Assembly (NCBI GenBank): GCA_016202695.1 | Contig: JACQOE010000001.1 | Span: forward strand, 1-58,511 | Direction: 5' to 3' | Length of the DNA: 58,511 nucleotides | DNA from: Pseudomonadota bacterium | GTDB lineage: Bacteria; Pseudomonadota; Alphaproteobacteria; JACQOE01 | Shown here: positions 8,397 to 16,996 of the stretch, piece after piece | Layout of the letters: every line of letters begins with the position of its first letter | How positions within the stretch are numbered: the first letter of the stretch is position 1 | Made by a program: the position numbers and the translations under genes | The notes under the pieces: model-generated | Databases searched by the model: none | Seen by the model: the letters and a program-made list of their open reading frames with translations, nothing else | Told to the model about the DNA's origin: nothing

Positions 8397-9827
8397 TTAG
8401 ATCGCCGGGCGGCTCCGGATCTCCTCGGGGATCCGGCGTTTCAGGTACTGCCCGTCCCTGGGATCGCCGAGGAACTGGCCGTCCTCGACCACCACCTTGC
8501 CGCGCAGGATGGTCATCGCCGGCCAGGCCGTCACCTCGCGCCCTTCCCACGGCGTGTAGTCGGTCTCGTGCAGGTGCGCGCTCGACACCGTCCGCTTCTG
8601 CTTCGGATCGAGGACGGTGATGTCGGCGTCGCTGCCCGCGGCGATGGCCCCCTTGCGCGGGTAGAGCCCCATGATCTTGGCGGCGTTGCTCGACACCATG
8701 TCGACGAACTTCGGCAGGCCGTAGCCGCGCTTGCTCACCATCTCCGTGTACATGATGGCGAGGCGCGGCTCGCAGCCCGAGTTTCCGCCCGTGCAGTCGT
8801 CGATCCGCTTGCCGCGGGTCTTGACCGAAAGGTTGCAGCAGAGCTCGTCGGTGGCGATGGTGTTGATCGTGCCGTTGAGCTGGCCGCGCCACAGGGCGTC
8901 CTGGTCGGAGCGCTCCTTGAGCGAGGGATAGGTGTGATACATCTGCCCGTGCGGGCGGTGATAGTCGTGGTGCGAGAACAGCAGGTACTGGTGCAGGGTC
9001 TCGCCGTAGACCGGGAAGTCCTTCGCCCGCGAGGCGGCGATCGCCTCGACCCCCGTCGCCGCGCTGACGTGCATCATGTAGAGGGCCGCGCCCTCGATGT
9101 TCTCGGCGAGGCGGATGATGCGGCGGAAGGAAAGGTCCTCGGAGAGCGTGTTGTGCACCTCGGCCAGGTTCTCGAAGCCGACCCGCCCCTCGCGGATCAG
9201 GACCTCGTACATGTGCATCACGATCTCCTCGTCCTCGGCGTGGATCGCGCCGATTCCGCCGTGCTTGGCGGTGACCTTGAGGATCTCCCAGATGTCGCCG
9301 TGATCGATCATCCGCCCGCGGCGGCTGGGGGTGACGTTGGTGGTGAAGATCTTGACGCTGGGATAGCCCTCCTGGATCACCTCGGCGAGCTGGCCCAGGG
9401 TCTCGGGCGGGACCTTGCCCTGGAGCATGACGTGGTAGGCGAAGTCGCAGTAGGTCTTGCCGAACCAGTCCTGGTTGCGCCTGGCGATCGTCTGCTCCAG
9501 CGTCTCGCCCCGGTTCCAGACCGCGAAGTCGATGATGGTGGTGGTGCCGCCGTGGAGCGCGGCGCGGCTCACCACCTCGGGCGGCTCGCTGAAGGACGCC
9601 CCCTGCCCCTCGGGCCCGGGGGTCGGCCACAGGCAGTGGACGTGCGGGTCCACGCCCCCGGGCATCACGATCTTGCCCCTGGCGTCGATCACCCGCTTGG
9701 CGCTCTTGTCGGCGAACGTTCCGGGCGCGGAAAGGGCGGCGATCTTGCCGCCGGCGATGGCCACGTCCCAGTCGCCCACGCCGTGCGGGCTGACCACCTG
9801 ACCGCCCCGGATGACCAGATCGAACAT
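8397..9827 (-). CDS. Dihydropyrimidinase / D-hydantoinase family amidohydrolase
   Basis: 476-residue metal-dependent cyclic amidohydrolase. Metal-site motifs are present in order: DPHVH (H62, H64), PSVKIFTTN with the lysine that is carboxylated in the family, IHAEDE, MHVSAATG and IATDELCC. Such enzymes hydrolyse hydantoins, dihydropyrimidines or related cyclic ureides. The start MFDLVIRGG has AAGGAG eight bases upstream on the minus strand; longer in-frame starts would add an unconserved tail. It is transcribed alone, convergent with the isocitrate-dehydrogenase-like gene and divergent from the CoA ligase operon. It differs clearly from the second hydantoinase at 21998-23452. Confidence 0.92.
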   Translation of the reverse strand: MFDLVIRGGQVVSPHGVGDWDVAIAGGKIAALSAPGTFADKSAKRVIDARGKIVMPGGVDPHVHCLWPTPGPEGQGASFSEPPEVVSRAALHGGTTTIIDFAVWNRGETLEQTIARRNQDWFGKTYCDFAYHVMLQGKVPPETLGQLAEVIQEGYPSVKIFTTNVTPSRRGRMIDHGDIWEILKVTAKHGGIGAIHAEDEEIVMHMYEVLIREGRVGFENLAEVHNTLSEDLSFRRIIRLAENIEGAALYMMHVSAATGVEAIAASRAKDFPVYGETLHQYLLFSHHDYHRPHGQMYHTYPSLKERSDQDALWRGQLNGTINTIATDELCCNLSVKTRGKRIDDCTGGNSGCEPRLAIMYTEMVSKRGYGLPKFVDMVSSNAAKIMGLYPRKGAIAAGSDADITVLDPKQKRTVSSAHLHETDYTPWEGREVTAWPAMTILRGKVVVEDGQFLGDPRDGQYLKRRIPEEIRSRPAI

Positions 9828-9989
9828 GCGCCCCTCCTTCGCTGACCGTTGCCGTCGGCCTGGGTTCCCCGCCCCCGGCGAGTCCCCGCGCGACACGCCC
9901 TAGAATGCCCCGCCGGCGGGCGCTCGTCGAGCGGAGATGAGCGCCCCGGGGCGCCCCCGCGGCGGCTGCCGGCGGGGCGAGGAAACCCT

Positions 9990-10020
9990 TTGACTCGGCC
10001 GCGCGGCCGCGCTTTCTATA
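9990..10020 (+). promoter_or_regulatory. Candidate promoter of the CoA-ligase operon
   Basis: TTGACT at 9990-9995 is followed at about promoter spacing by the only AT-rich patch in the divergent region (TTTCTATA, 10013-10020). The ATG of the next gene is at 10032 and no Shine-Dalgarno sequence precedes it, so the transcript may be leaderless. The -10 match is poor. Confidence 0.35.
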
Positions 10021-10031
10021 GCCCCGTGCTG

Positions 10032-11150
10032 ATGCTCGAGTACGAAGGGAAGCGCCTGCTGAGGTCGGTGGGCGTCCGCGTCCCGGAAGGCGCCCTGGTC
10101 GGCGCCGCGGCCGAGGTGGATGGGCTCTCGCTTTCCTACCCCGTGGCGGTGAAGGCGCAGGTGCGAAGCGGCGGCCGCGGCAAGGCCGGAGGGGTCGTGC
10201 GCGCCGAGGACGCGGGCGCGGCCAAGGCCGCGGTCGCGCGCCTGATGGCGAGCGCGTTCGACGGCGAGCGGCCCGCCTCGGTGCTGGTCGAGCCCTGGGT
10301 CGCGGCCGAGCGCGAACTCTATCTCTCGGTCACGGTCGACGGCGGCGCCGGCGGCTTCGTCGTCCTCGTCTCGCCCCGGGGCGGAGTCGAGATCGAGGGT
10401 GGCGCCCCGCCGCTTCGTTACGACGTGGGGGCGCCCGCCGCCTTTCGCGCCCATCGCCTGCGCGAGATTCTGGCCGCGGCGGAGCCCGATGCCGCGGTCC
10501 GCGAGGGCGTCGTGCGCCTCGCCCGGCTGCTGCTCCGGCTCGCCGCCACCCGCGACTGCACCACGGTCGAGATCAACCCCCTGTTCGTGCTCGCCGAGGG
10601 CGCGCTCGTCGCCGCCGACGCCAAGATCGTCCGCGACGAATGGGCCGCCTTCCGGGACGGCGAGATCGCCGCCCTCATCGCCGAGGACCGCCGCCACCGG
10701 CCGGAGGCGATCCGCCGCTGCCTCGAGGCCGGGCTGATGCTCGTTCCCCTGGAAGGCGAGATCGGCCTGATCTCGGGCGGGGCCGGGATGACCATGGCGG
10801 CGATGGACCTGATCGCCCGGGCGGGCGGCCGGCCGGCCTGCTTCCTCGACTGCAGCGCCAACCCGACCCCGGCCGGCTACCGGCTCTCCTTCGATCTGCT
10901 CGAGTCCGACCCCGGGGTGAAGGTGATCCTGGTCAGCATCTTCGGCGGCGCGACCCAGATGGAGCGGGTGGCCCGGGTGATGGTCGACATCGTGGCGGCG
11001 CGCACGGCGCGGAAGCCGGTGGTCTTTCGCCTCAACGGCACCAACGCCGAGGAGGCCGACGAGACGCTCAAGCGCCACGGGCTGGACAATCACGCCACCC
11101 TCGAGGGCGCGGTCGCCGCGGCCATGGCCTTGGCCGGGGGCGGGCGGTGA
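10032..11150 (+). CDS. Succinate/malate-CoA ligase beta subunit-like protein
   Basis: 372 residues: an ATP-grasp domain (MLEYEGKRLLRSVGV, KAQVRSGGRGKAGGV, CTTVEINPLFV) followed by a CoA-ligase domain with LISGGAGMTMAAMDL, SANPTPAGY and ILVSIFGGATQ. This is the nucleotide-binding half of ADP-forming succinyl-CoA synthetase or malate thiokinase. It is slightly shorter than typical SucC. The ATG at 10032 (or GTG at 10026) was chosen because the upstream in-frame sequence is not conserved. It overlaps the alpha subunit by GTGA. Location next to two acyl-CoA hydratases rather than TCA genes argues for a dedicated dicarboxylate activation step, for example malate, itaconate or mesaconate. Confidence 0.87.
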   Translation: MLEYEGKRLLRSVGVRVPEGALVGAAAEVDGLSLSYPVAVKAQVRSGGRGKAGGVVRAEDAGAAKAAVARLMASAFDGERPASVLVEPWVAAERELYLSVTVDGGAGGFVVLVSPRGGVEIEGGAPPLRYDVGAPAAFRAHRLREILAAAEPDAAVREGVVRLARLLLRLAATRDCTTVEINPLFVLAEGALVAADAKIVRDEWAAFRDGEIAALIAEDRRHRPEAIRRCLEAGLMLVPLEGEIGLISGGAGMTMAAMDLIARAGGRPACFLDCSANPTPAGYRLSFDLLESDPGVKVILVSIFGGATQMERVARVMVDIVAARTARKPVVFRLNGTNAEEADETLKRHGLDNHATLEGAVAAAMALAGGGR

Positions 11151-12022
11151 GCATCCTCCTCGACGACAAGAGCGCGATCGTGATCCAGGGGATCACCGGC
11201 AAGATGGGCCGCTTCTCGGCCCGCGACCTCACGGCCTACGGCACCCGGGTCGTGGCCGGCACCGCCCCCGGCCGCGGCGGGCTCGAGGTCGAGGGGACGC
11301 CGGTGTTTTCGAGCGTGGCCGAGGCCGTGGCCGAGACCGGGGCGGATTCGTCCCTCGTCTACGTCCCCGCCCCGAGCGCGCTCGATGCGGTGCTTGAGGC
11401 GCTGGAGGCGGGCATCCGGCTCGTCGTCTATCCGGGCGACGGCCTGCCGGTGGCCGACGCGGTCGAGATGCGGGCCGCGGCGCGGGCCCGTGGCGCGGCC
11501 TTCGTCGGGCCCAACACCCCGGGCCTGATCTCGCCCGGCAAGGCCAAGCTCGGCTTCATGCCCTCGTTCTGCTACCGGCGGGGCGGAATCGGCGTCATCT
11601 CGCGGAGCGGCTCGCTCTCCTACGAGGTGAGCCACCGGCTGACGCAGGCCGGCCTCGGCCAGAGCACCGTCGTCGGCATCGGCGGCGACCCGGTGAAGGG
11701 CGTGAACGCGGCCGAGGCGGTGGCGATGTTCGACGCCGATCCCGAGACCGCCGCGATCGTCTATCTCGGCGAGATCGGCGGCGGCGACGAGTACGACCTC
11801 GCCCGCTACGCCCAGGGGCCGGGCGCCAAGCCGGTCGCCGCCCTGGTCGTCGGCCTGGCCTCGCCGCCGGGCCGGAAGATGGGTCATGCCGGGGCCCTGA
11901 TCGGCTCGCGGGCGGATTCGCACGCGGCCAAGATCGCCGCCCTCCGCGCCGCCAGCGTGGCCGCGGCGGAGACGGTCAGCGAGCTCGTTCCCGCGCTGCG
12001 CGGGCTGGTCGGGACCGGATAG
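11147..12022 (+). CDS. Succinate/malate-CoA ligase alpha subunit-like protein
   Basis: 291 residues, the normal SucD length. It starts at GTG 11147 within the four-base GTGA overlap with the beta subunit. The CoA-binding Rossmann region includes QGITGKMG and VYVPAPSALDAV; VGPNTPGLISPGK and GVISRSGSLSYEV are conserved. The phosphohistidine loop KMGHAGALIG places the catalytic histidine at H247, one residue from the E. coli position. Together with the preceding subunit it should form a complete ligase that makes an acyl-CoA from a dicarboxylic acid using a nucleoside triphosphate. Sequence does not separate succinate from malate or C5 acids. Confidence 0.9.
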   Translation: MSILLDDKSAIVIQGITGKMGRFSARDLTAYGTRVVAGTAPGRGGLEVEGTPVFSSVAEAVAETGADSSLVYVPAPSALDAVLEALEAGIRLVVYPGDGLPVADAVEMRAAARARGAAFVGPNTPGLISPGKAKLGFMPSFCYRRGGIGVISRSGSLSYEVSHRLTQAGLGQSTVVGIGGDPVKGVNAAEAVAMFDADPETAAIVYLGEIGGGDEYDLARYAQGPGAKPVAALVVGLASPPGRKMGHAGALIGSRADSHAAKIAALRAASVAAAETVSELVPALRGLVGTG

Positions 12023-12035
12023 ACGGAGGATGGCC

Positions 12036-13259
12036 ATGAGCGAACAGACAGGCGTGCAGCAGGCGGAGAAGACCGCGGAGATCCGCGAGGCGGCGGCCGA
12101 GGGCCGCATCACCGAGGAGGCGCTGGCCGCGGTCAGGGCGATGATCGGGACCAAGCTCCGGCCCGAGCAGTACCTGCGCGACGCCAGCGTCGATACCATC
12201 ACCAACTTCGCCAACGGCATCGGCGACCTCAACCCCCTCTATCGCGACCTCGAATACGCCCGCTGGACCCGCTTCGGCGGGCTGATCGCGCACCCCTGCT
12301 TTCCCATGGTCCACCACTGGCCGGGGCGCTCGCACTGGGGGCTGCCGGGGGTGCACGGCTTCGCCGTCGGCAACGACTGGGAGTTCTTCCGCAACGTCCG
12401 GCCGGGAGACCGGATCAGCGTCTGGAACCGGGTGGTCGACGTCAAGGAGAAGGAGGGCCGCTTCTCCGGCCGCATGGTGATGCAGTACGTCGAGTCGAAT
12501 TTCACCAACCAGCGCGACGAGATCGTCGCCAAGGCGCTGGGCTGGACCAGCCGCCACGAGCGGACCGCCTCGCGCGAGAAGGGCAAGTACAAGGACGTGA
12601 CCGCCCATACCTACGGCGAGGAGGAGCTCCGCGCGATCGACGACAAGGTGCTCGGCGAAGCCGAGCGCATCCGCGGCCCCAAGACCCGCTACTACGAGGA
12701 GGTGGCGGTCGGCGACGAGCTCGACGAGATCGTGCGCGGGCCGCTTTCGGCCTCGGACACGATCGGCTTCGTCGCCGCCTGCGGCCGCAGCCGCACCCAC
12801 GGGGTGCTGCTCCGCGAGGCGATGCGACACCCCCGCCACTACATCCGCAACCCCGAGGCGGGCGGGGGAATCGAGTACACCGGCATCGGCCACCACCGCG
12901 AGAGTTTCGCCCAGCAGGTGGGCGTCCCCGGGATGTACGACTATCTGCCGCAGCGCGTCTGCTGGCTGGGGAGCCTGGTGACCAACTGGATGGGCGACGA
13001 CGCCATGCTCAAGCGCCTCAGGGTCGAGGCCCGGCGGTTCAATATCCAGGGCGATACCCAGTTCATCCGCGGCAAGATCGGGCGCAAATACGTCAAGGAC
13101 CGCTTCGCCCTCGTCGACATCGACATCCAGGGAGTCAACCAGAGGGGCGAGGTGACGACGCCGGGTCTGGCGACCGTCATCCTGCCCTCGACCGACATCG
13201 GCACCCGCATCCCGACCGAGGGGCCGGGGCTCGACCTCGAGCTGCCGGTGGTGCGGTGA
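12036..13259 (+). CDS. MaoC family acyl-CoA dehydratase-like protein
   Basis: 407 residues with a double hot-dog layout. The N-terminal half contains DTITNFANGIGDLNPLY and a GLIAHPCF segment typical of MaoC-like hydratases; the second half begins near VGDELDEIVRGPLS and ends in a LATVILPS strand. Of two adjacent ATGs, 12036 is preferred because GGAGG lies six bases upstream; the ATG at 12030 abuts that GGAGG. It is cytoplasmic. It follows sucCD-like genes by 13 bases and precedes a second hydratase by 28 bases, so the pair probably acts on one dicarboxyl-CoA route. Exact substrate unknown. Confidence 0.85.
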   Translation: MSEQTGVQQAEKTAEIREAAAEGRITEEALAAVRAMIGTKLRPEQYLRDASVDTITNFANGIGDLNPLYRDLEYARWTRFGGLIAHPCFPMVHHWPGRSHWGLPGVHGFAVGNDWEFFRNVRPGDRISVWNRVVDVKEKEGRFSGRMVMQYVESNFTNQRDEIVAKALGWTSRHERTASREKGKYKDVTAHTYGEEELRAIDDKVLGEAERIRGPKTRYYEEVAVGDELDEIVRGPLSASDTIGFVAACGRSRTHGVLLREAMRHPRHYIRNPEAGGGIEYTGIGHHRESFAQQVGVPGMYDYLPQRVCWLGSLVTNWMGDDAMLKRLRVEARRFNIQGDTQFIRGKIGRKYVKDRFALVDIDIQGVNQRGEVTTPGLATVILPSTDIGTRIPTEGPGLDLELPVVR

Positions 13260-13287
13260 CGAGCATACCGAGCAAGGAGGAGAAGCG

Positions 13288-14145
13288 ATGAGCGGCGAGG
13301 CGACGTACCAGGACTATGTGGGGCGGCAGGAGCGGCGCGAGGACACGCTGGACCGCAGGCTCCTCGACGGCATGGCGGCGGTCCTCGACTGCCGGTTCGA
13401 GGACATCTCGCCCGACGGCTCGCTGCCGCCGCTCTGGCACTGGATGTACTTCACGCCCTGGGTCCGGCAGGGCGAGATCGGCGCCGACGGGCACCCGCGC
13501 CGCGGCGGCTTCATGCCGCCGGTCGAACTGCCGCGCCGCATGTTCGCGGGCGCGCGCCTCAAGTTCCAGGGCAAGCTGCTCGCGGGCGAGAAGGCGAGCC
13601 GGGTGGCGACCATCCAGAGCGTGACGCCGAAGTCCGGCGCCGCCGGGCCGATGGTCTTCGTCACCGTCCGCCACGAGGTGAGCGGCCAACGGGGCGTCGC
13701 CATCACCGAGGAGCAGGACATCGTCTACATCGGCCCCAACCCGCCGGCGAAGGGGCCGGAGGCGCCGCCCAAGTCCGAGCCGCTGCCCGCCGGCGCCTGG
13801 GTGCGCGAGGTGACGCCCGACCCGGTGATGCTGTTCCGCTTCTCGGCGATGACCGCCAACGGCCATCGCATCCACTACGACCATCCCTACGTGACCGGCA
13901 CCGAGGGATACCCGGGCCTGGTGGTGCACGGTCCCCTCCAGGCGGTGCTGCTGATCGATCACCTGCGGCGGAACCGTCCCGGGAAGGAGGTCGCCAGCTT
14001 CGAGTTCCGCGCCCGCCGCCCGCTGTTCGTGCCCGACCCGTTCTCCCTGGTGGGCGAGGCCAAGGGCGACGGGTTCGAGCTCACCTCCCGCGACCGTCAC
14101 GGCCGGGTGTGCATGCAGGCATCGGCCACGCTCAAGGGCGCCTGA
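13288..14145 (+). CDS. Mesaconyl-C4-CoA / itaconyl-CoA hydratase-like (HTD2 family) protein
   Basis: 285 residues resembling mesaconyl-C4-CoA hydratase, itaconyl-CoA hydratase and HTD2-type dehydratases. The N-terminal hot-dog domain includes LWHWMYF and the C-terminal domain carries the active-site segment RFSAMTANGHRIHYD followed by GYPGLVVHGPLQA. GGAGG lies nine bases before the ATG. It is the last gene of the CoA-ligase/MaoC operon and converges on the aminotransferase at 14158. With the CoA ligase it would suit conversion of an unsaturated C5 or C4 acid to a hydroxyacyl-CoA; the expected CoA lyase is not in the window. Family firm, substrate inferred. Confidence 0.85.
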   Translation: MSGEATYQDYVGRQERREDTLDRRLLDGMAAVLDCRFEDISPDGSLPPLWHWMYFTPWVRQGEIGADGHPRRGGFMPPVELPRRMFAGARLKFQGKLLAGEKASRVATIQSVTPKSGAAGPMVFVTVRHEVSGQRGVAITEEQDIVYIGPNPPAKGPEAPPKSEPLPAGAWVREVTPDPVMLFRFSAMTANGHRIHYDHPYVTGTEGYPGLVVHGPLQAVLLIDHLRRNRPGKEVASFEFRARRPLFVPDPFSLVGEAKGDGFELTSRDRHGRVCMQASATLKGA

Positions 14146-14157
14146 CCCGCGCTCCCG

Positions 14158-15513
14158 TCACGAGGCGGCCGCCCGGCGCGGCGCCGTCGCCCGCCTGGCG
14201 CCGAGCACGGCCCTGAAGGCGTCGCGGAAGATCGCCATCGCCCGGTCGACCTGCTCGTCCGGGGTCGTCATCGGCGGCACCAGGCGGATGACGTTCCTGT
14301 GCCCGCCGACGCCGCGGAGCTGGAAGATGAGCCCGGCCTCGAGGCACCGATCCAGGATCGCGCGCGCCTCGGCGTCGGCCGGGGTCCGGGCGGCGGGATC
14401 GGAGACCAGCTCCACCCCGAGCAGCACCCCCTTGCCCCGCACCTCGCCGATGACCGGGAACTCGTCCGCGATCGCCGCGAAGGCCGACCTGATCCGCCGC
14501 TCGATCCGCGCCGCGCGCTCGGCGAGCCCCTCCTCCACGACCACGTCGATGCTCGCCGCCCCGGCCGCGCAGAGCACCGGGTCGGCGGCGTGCGAGCGGG
14601 TGGCGAAGAAGCCGGCGGCGACCGCCTTCTCCGCGATCTCGGCGGTGGTGCAGACGGCGCTGATCGGAAGCCCGCCGCCGAAATGCTTGGAGACCACCAT
14701 GATGTCGGGCACCACGCCCTCGTGCTGATGGGCCCAGATCCGGCCGGTCTTGCCGAGGCCGGTCTGGGACTCGTCGAAGATCAGGAGCATGCCCCGCGCG
14801 TCGCACGCCTCGCGGAGCGCCCGCAGGAAGCCGGGCGGCGGATCGATCACCCCGCCCGCGCTCATCACCGGCTCGACGATCACCGCCGCCGGCCTGGCGG
14901 TGAAGTTGGCGTCGGCCAGCTCGAACCCCGCCTTGAGGCAGAGCATCGCGCAGCCCGGATAGGCGCTCGCCACCGGGCAGCGGTAGCAGTAGGGGGCGAA
15001 GATCGACGAGGTGGCGGGGGCGTTCAGCGCGTGGCGCCAGCGGTCCCAGACGAAACTGAGCGAGCGCGAGATGAACGAGGTGGAGCCGTGCAGGCCGACA
15101 TGCACCCCGAGCACGTCGAGGCCGCCGGTCGCCCGACGGGCGAGGTCCACGGCGGCCTCGATCGAGTCGCTTCCGCTCACCAGGAAGAGCGACTTCGCCA
15201 GCGGCGGCGTGAGGATCCGGCCGAGCTTCTCGTGCAGCTCGAGGCGGGGCACGTTGAGGAACGTCTTGGTCGAATGGAGGATGGTCCCGAGGCTCCGCTC
15301 GATGGCGGCGACGATCCGCGGATGGTTGTGACCGAGGGCCGCCCCCATCTGGCCGGAGCCGAAGTCGAGGTACTCGCGCCCCTCGGTATCGACGACCACG
15401 CTCCCATGTGCCGCCGCGATCACCGGGCGCTTCTCGAGCCCGGCCATGTAGGCCCCGCCCGCGGTCGGGATCATCCACCGCTCGGCGATCTCCCGCACCC
15501 TTGCCTTGTCCAT
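14158..15513 (-). CDS. Class III aminotransferase, dialkylglycine-decarboxylase-like (copy 1)
   Basis: 451-residue fold-type I PLP enzyme. It has GSGQMGAALGHNHP near the N-terminus, IFDESQTGLGKTG for the pyridine aspartate, and VVSKHFGGGLPIS with the Schiff-base lysine K276. A four-cysteine loop CYRCP...C...C (CX2CX8CX3C) is shared with both other class III paralogues in the window. The ATG at 15513 was chosen; 22 further upstream codons look unconserved. It is the last gene of the long minus-strand hydantoin/Liv array, 67 bases after the amidase. The likely role is transamination or decarboxylation-transamination of an amino acid released by the amidase or hydantoinase; substrate not identifiable. 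Confidence 0.9.
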   Translation of the reverse strand: MDKARVREIAERWMIPTAGGAYMAGLEKRPVIAAAHGSVVVDTEGREYLDFGSGQMGAALGHNHPRIVAAIERSLGTILHSTKTFLNVPRLELHEKLGRILTPPLAKSLFLVSGSDSIEAAVDLARRATGGLDVLGVHVGLHGSTSFISRSLSFVWDRWRHALNAPATSSIFAPYCYRCPVASAYPGCAMLCLKAGFELADANFTARPAAVIVEPVMSAGGVIDPPPGFLRALREACDARGMLLIFDESQTGLGKTGRIWAHQHEGVVPDIMVVSKHFGGGLPISAVCTTAEIAEKAVAAGFFATRSHAADPVLCAAGAASIDVVVEEGLAERAARIERRIRSAFAAIADEFPVIGEVRGKGVLLGVELVSDPAARTPADAEARAILDRCLEAGLIFQLRGVGGHRNVIRLVPPMTTPDEQVDRAMAIFRDAFRAVLGARRATAPRRAAAS

Positions 15514-15580
15514 GACGTGCACTCTCAGCGTGTTGCCGGCGGCCCCGGCCGGGGCCTGCACCCCCGCCCATGCCGCCATC

Positions 15581-16996
15581 CTACACCGGATCGGCGGGCC
15601 TCCGCAGGTGCCAGTCGGTCGCCTGCTGATAGGCGAACCCGGCGCGAAACAGCGCCGCTTCGGCGAACGGCCGGCCGACCAGCTGGCAGCCCAGCGGCAG
15701 CCCCCCGGCGAGGAAGCCGACGGGCAGCGCCAGGACCGGGAGACCGAGGTAGTTGTGGGGCCGGGTGAGATCGGTGAGCTGGGCGGCCAGCCGGGCGGCT
15801 TCGGCCGGATCGCCCTCGAACTCGGCGTTCCTCGGCGTCGGCCGGGTGGCGAGCGGAAGGTGCAGCAGGTCGCACTGACCGAAGGCCCGGTGGACGAAAT
15901 CGGCCACCAGGCGCCCGCGCATCGCCTGCGCCTGGATGTAGCGCACCGAGGGAACGAAGAACCCGGGCTCGATCCGCATCCGGACCTGTTCGAAATAGTC
16001 GTCCTTCCGGGTGGCGTACCAGTCCCGGTGCAGGGTCGCGGTCTCGGCCCTCTGGACCGCGCTGGAGACGTCGAAGATCGGCGCGGGATCGGGAGCCTCG
16101 ACCGGCACCAGGCGCATGCCGAGCGATTCGAAGGTCTTCAGGCTCGACTCGAGAAGCGCCCTCACCTCCGGCGTCGCCCGCTCGTGGTAGTGCCGCTCGG
16201 GCACGCCCAGCCGCAGCCCCTCGACCCCGCGCCCGAGCTCGGCCTCGTAGTCGGGGACGGGCTCGGCCGACGACGTGGGATCGTCCGGATCGGCGCCGGC
16301 GATCACCGCCGTCAGGCGGGCGGCATCGCTCACCGTGCGGGCGAGCGGGCCGACGTGATCGAGCGACCAGCTCAACGCCATCGCCCCGTGGCGGCTCACC
16401 CGCCCGTAGGTGGGCTTGAGGCCGACGACGCCGCAGAAGCCGGCCGGATTGCGGATCGAGCCGCCGGTGTCCGAGCCGAGCGCCCCGAAGACCATTCGCG
16501 CCGCGACCGCCGCCGCCGAGCCCGAGGAGGAGCCGCCGGTGATCCGCTCCCGGTCCCAGGGGTTGCGGCAGGTCCCGAAGGTGGGGTTGTATCCCGTCGA
16601 CCAGGCCGCGAACTCGGCCATGTTCAGGCCGCCAAGGTAGATCGCCCCGGCGGCGTCGAGCCGCGCCATCACGGTGGCGGTGCGGTCGGCGACGAACCGG
16701 CGCCGGATCTTGCTTCCGCCGGTGGCCACCCGCCCGGTGCGGTAGAACATGTCCTTGTGGGCGAGCGGGACGCCGTGGAGCGGCCCGCGGATGCGACCCT
16801 TCGCCTGATCCTCGTCGGCGCGGCCGGCCTCGGCGAGGGCGCCCTCGGCATCGAGCGAGATGAAGCAGTCGAGCGCCGGCTGAAGCCTCTCGATCCGGGC
16901 GAGCGCGGCCTCGGTCACCTCGCGCGACGAGACGCGGCCGCTCCGGATCTCCGTCGCGACCTCGACAAGCGAGAGGCGTGTGATCTCGTCGTTCAA
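15581..16996 (-). CDS. Amidase signature family hydrolase
   Basis: 471-residue amidase signature enzyme with a complete Ser-cisSer-Lys triad at the family spacing: K81 in LAHKDMF, S156 in ITGGSSSGSA and S180 in SDTGGSIRNPAG. It hydrolyses a carboxamide to acid plus ammonia or an amine; no GatB or GatC gene is nearby, so a catabolic amidase is more likely than GatA. The best start is TTG at 16996, which shares a TTGA overlap with the livM stop and gives the usual N-terminal helix (ITRLSLVEVATEIRSG). That coupling ties it to the Liv transporter, suggesting that the imported compound carries an amide. Confidence 0.9.
   Translation of the reverse strand: MNDEITRLSLVEVATEIRSGRVSSREVTEAALARIERLQPALDCFISLDAEGALAEAGRADEDQAKGRIRGPLHGVPLAHKDMFYRTGRVATGGSKIRRRFVADRTATVMARLDAAGAIYLGGLNMAEFAAWSTGYNPTFGTCRNPWDRERITGGSSSGSAAAVAARMVFGALGSDTGGSIRNPAGFCGVVGLKPTYGRVSRHGAMALSWSLDHVGPLARTVSDAARLTAVIAGADPDDPTSSAEPVPDYEAELGRGVEGLRLGVPERHYHERATPEVRALLESSLKTFESLGMRLVPVEAPDPAPIFDVSSAVQRAETATLHRDWYATRKDDYFEQVRMRIEPGFFVPSVRYIQAQAMRGRLVADFVHRAFGQCDLLHLPLATRPTPRNAEFEGDPAEAARLAAQLTDLTRPHNYLGLPVLALPVGFLAGGLPLGCQLVGRPFAEAALFRAGFAYQQATDWHLRRPADPV

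Noticed and set aside
15581-16996. GatA subunit of the tRNA-dependent amidotransferase
   Set aside because: The triad is common to all amidase signature enzymes; no gatB or gatC is present and it is coupled to a transporter.
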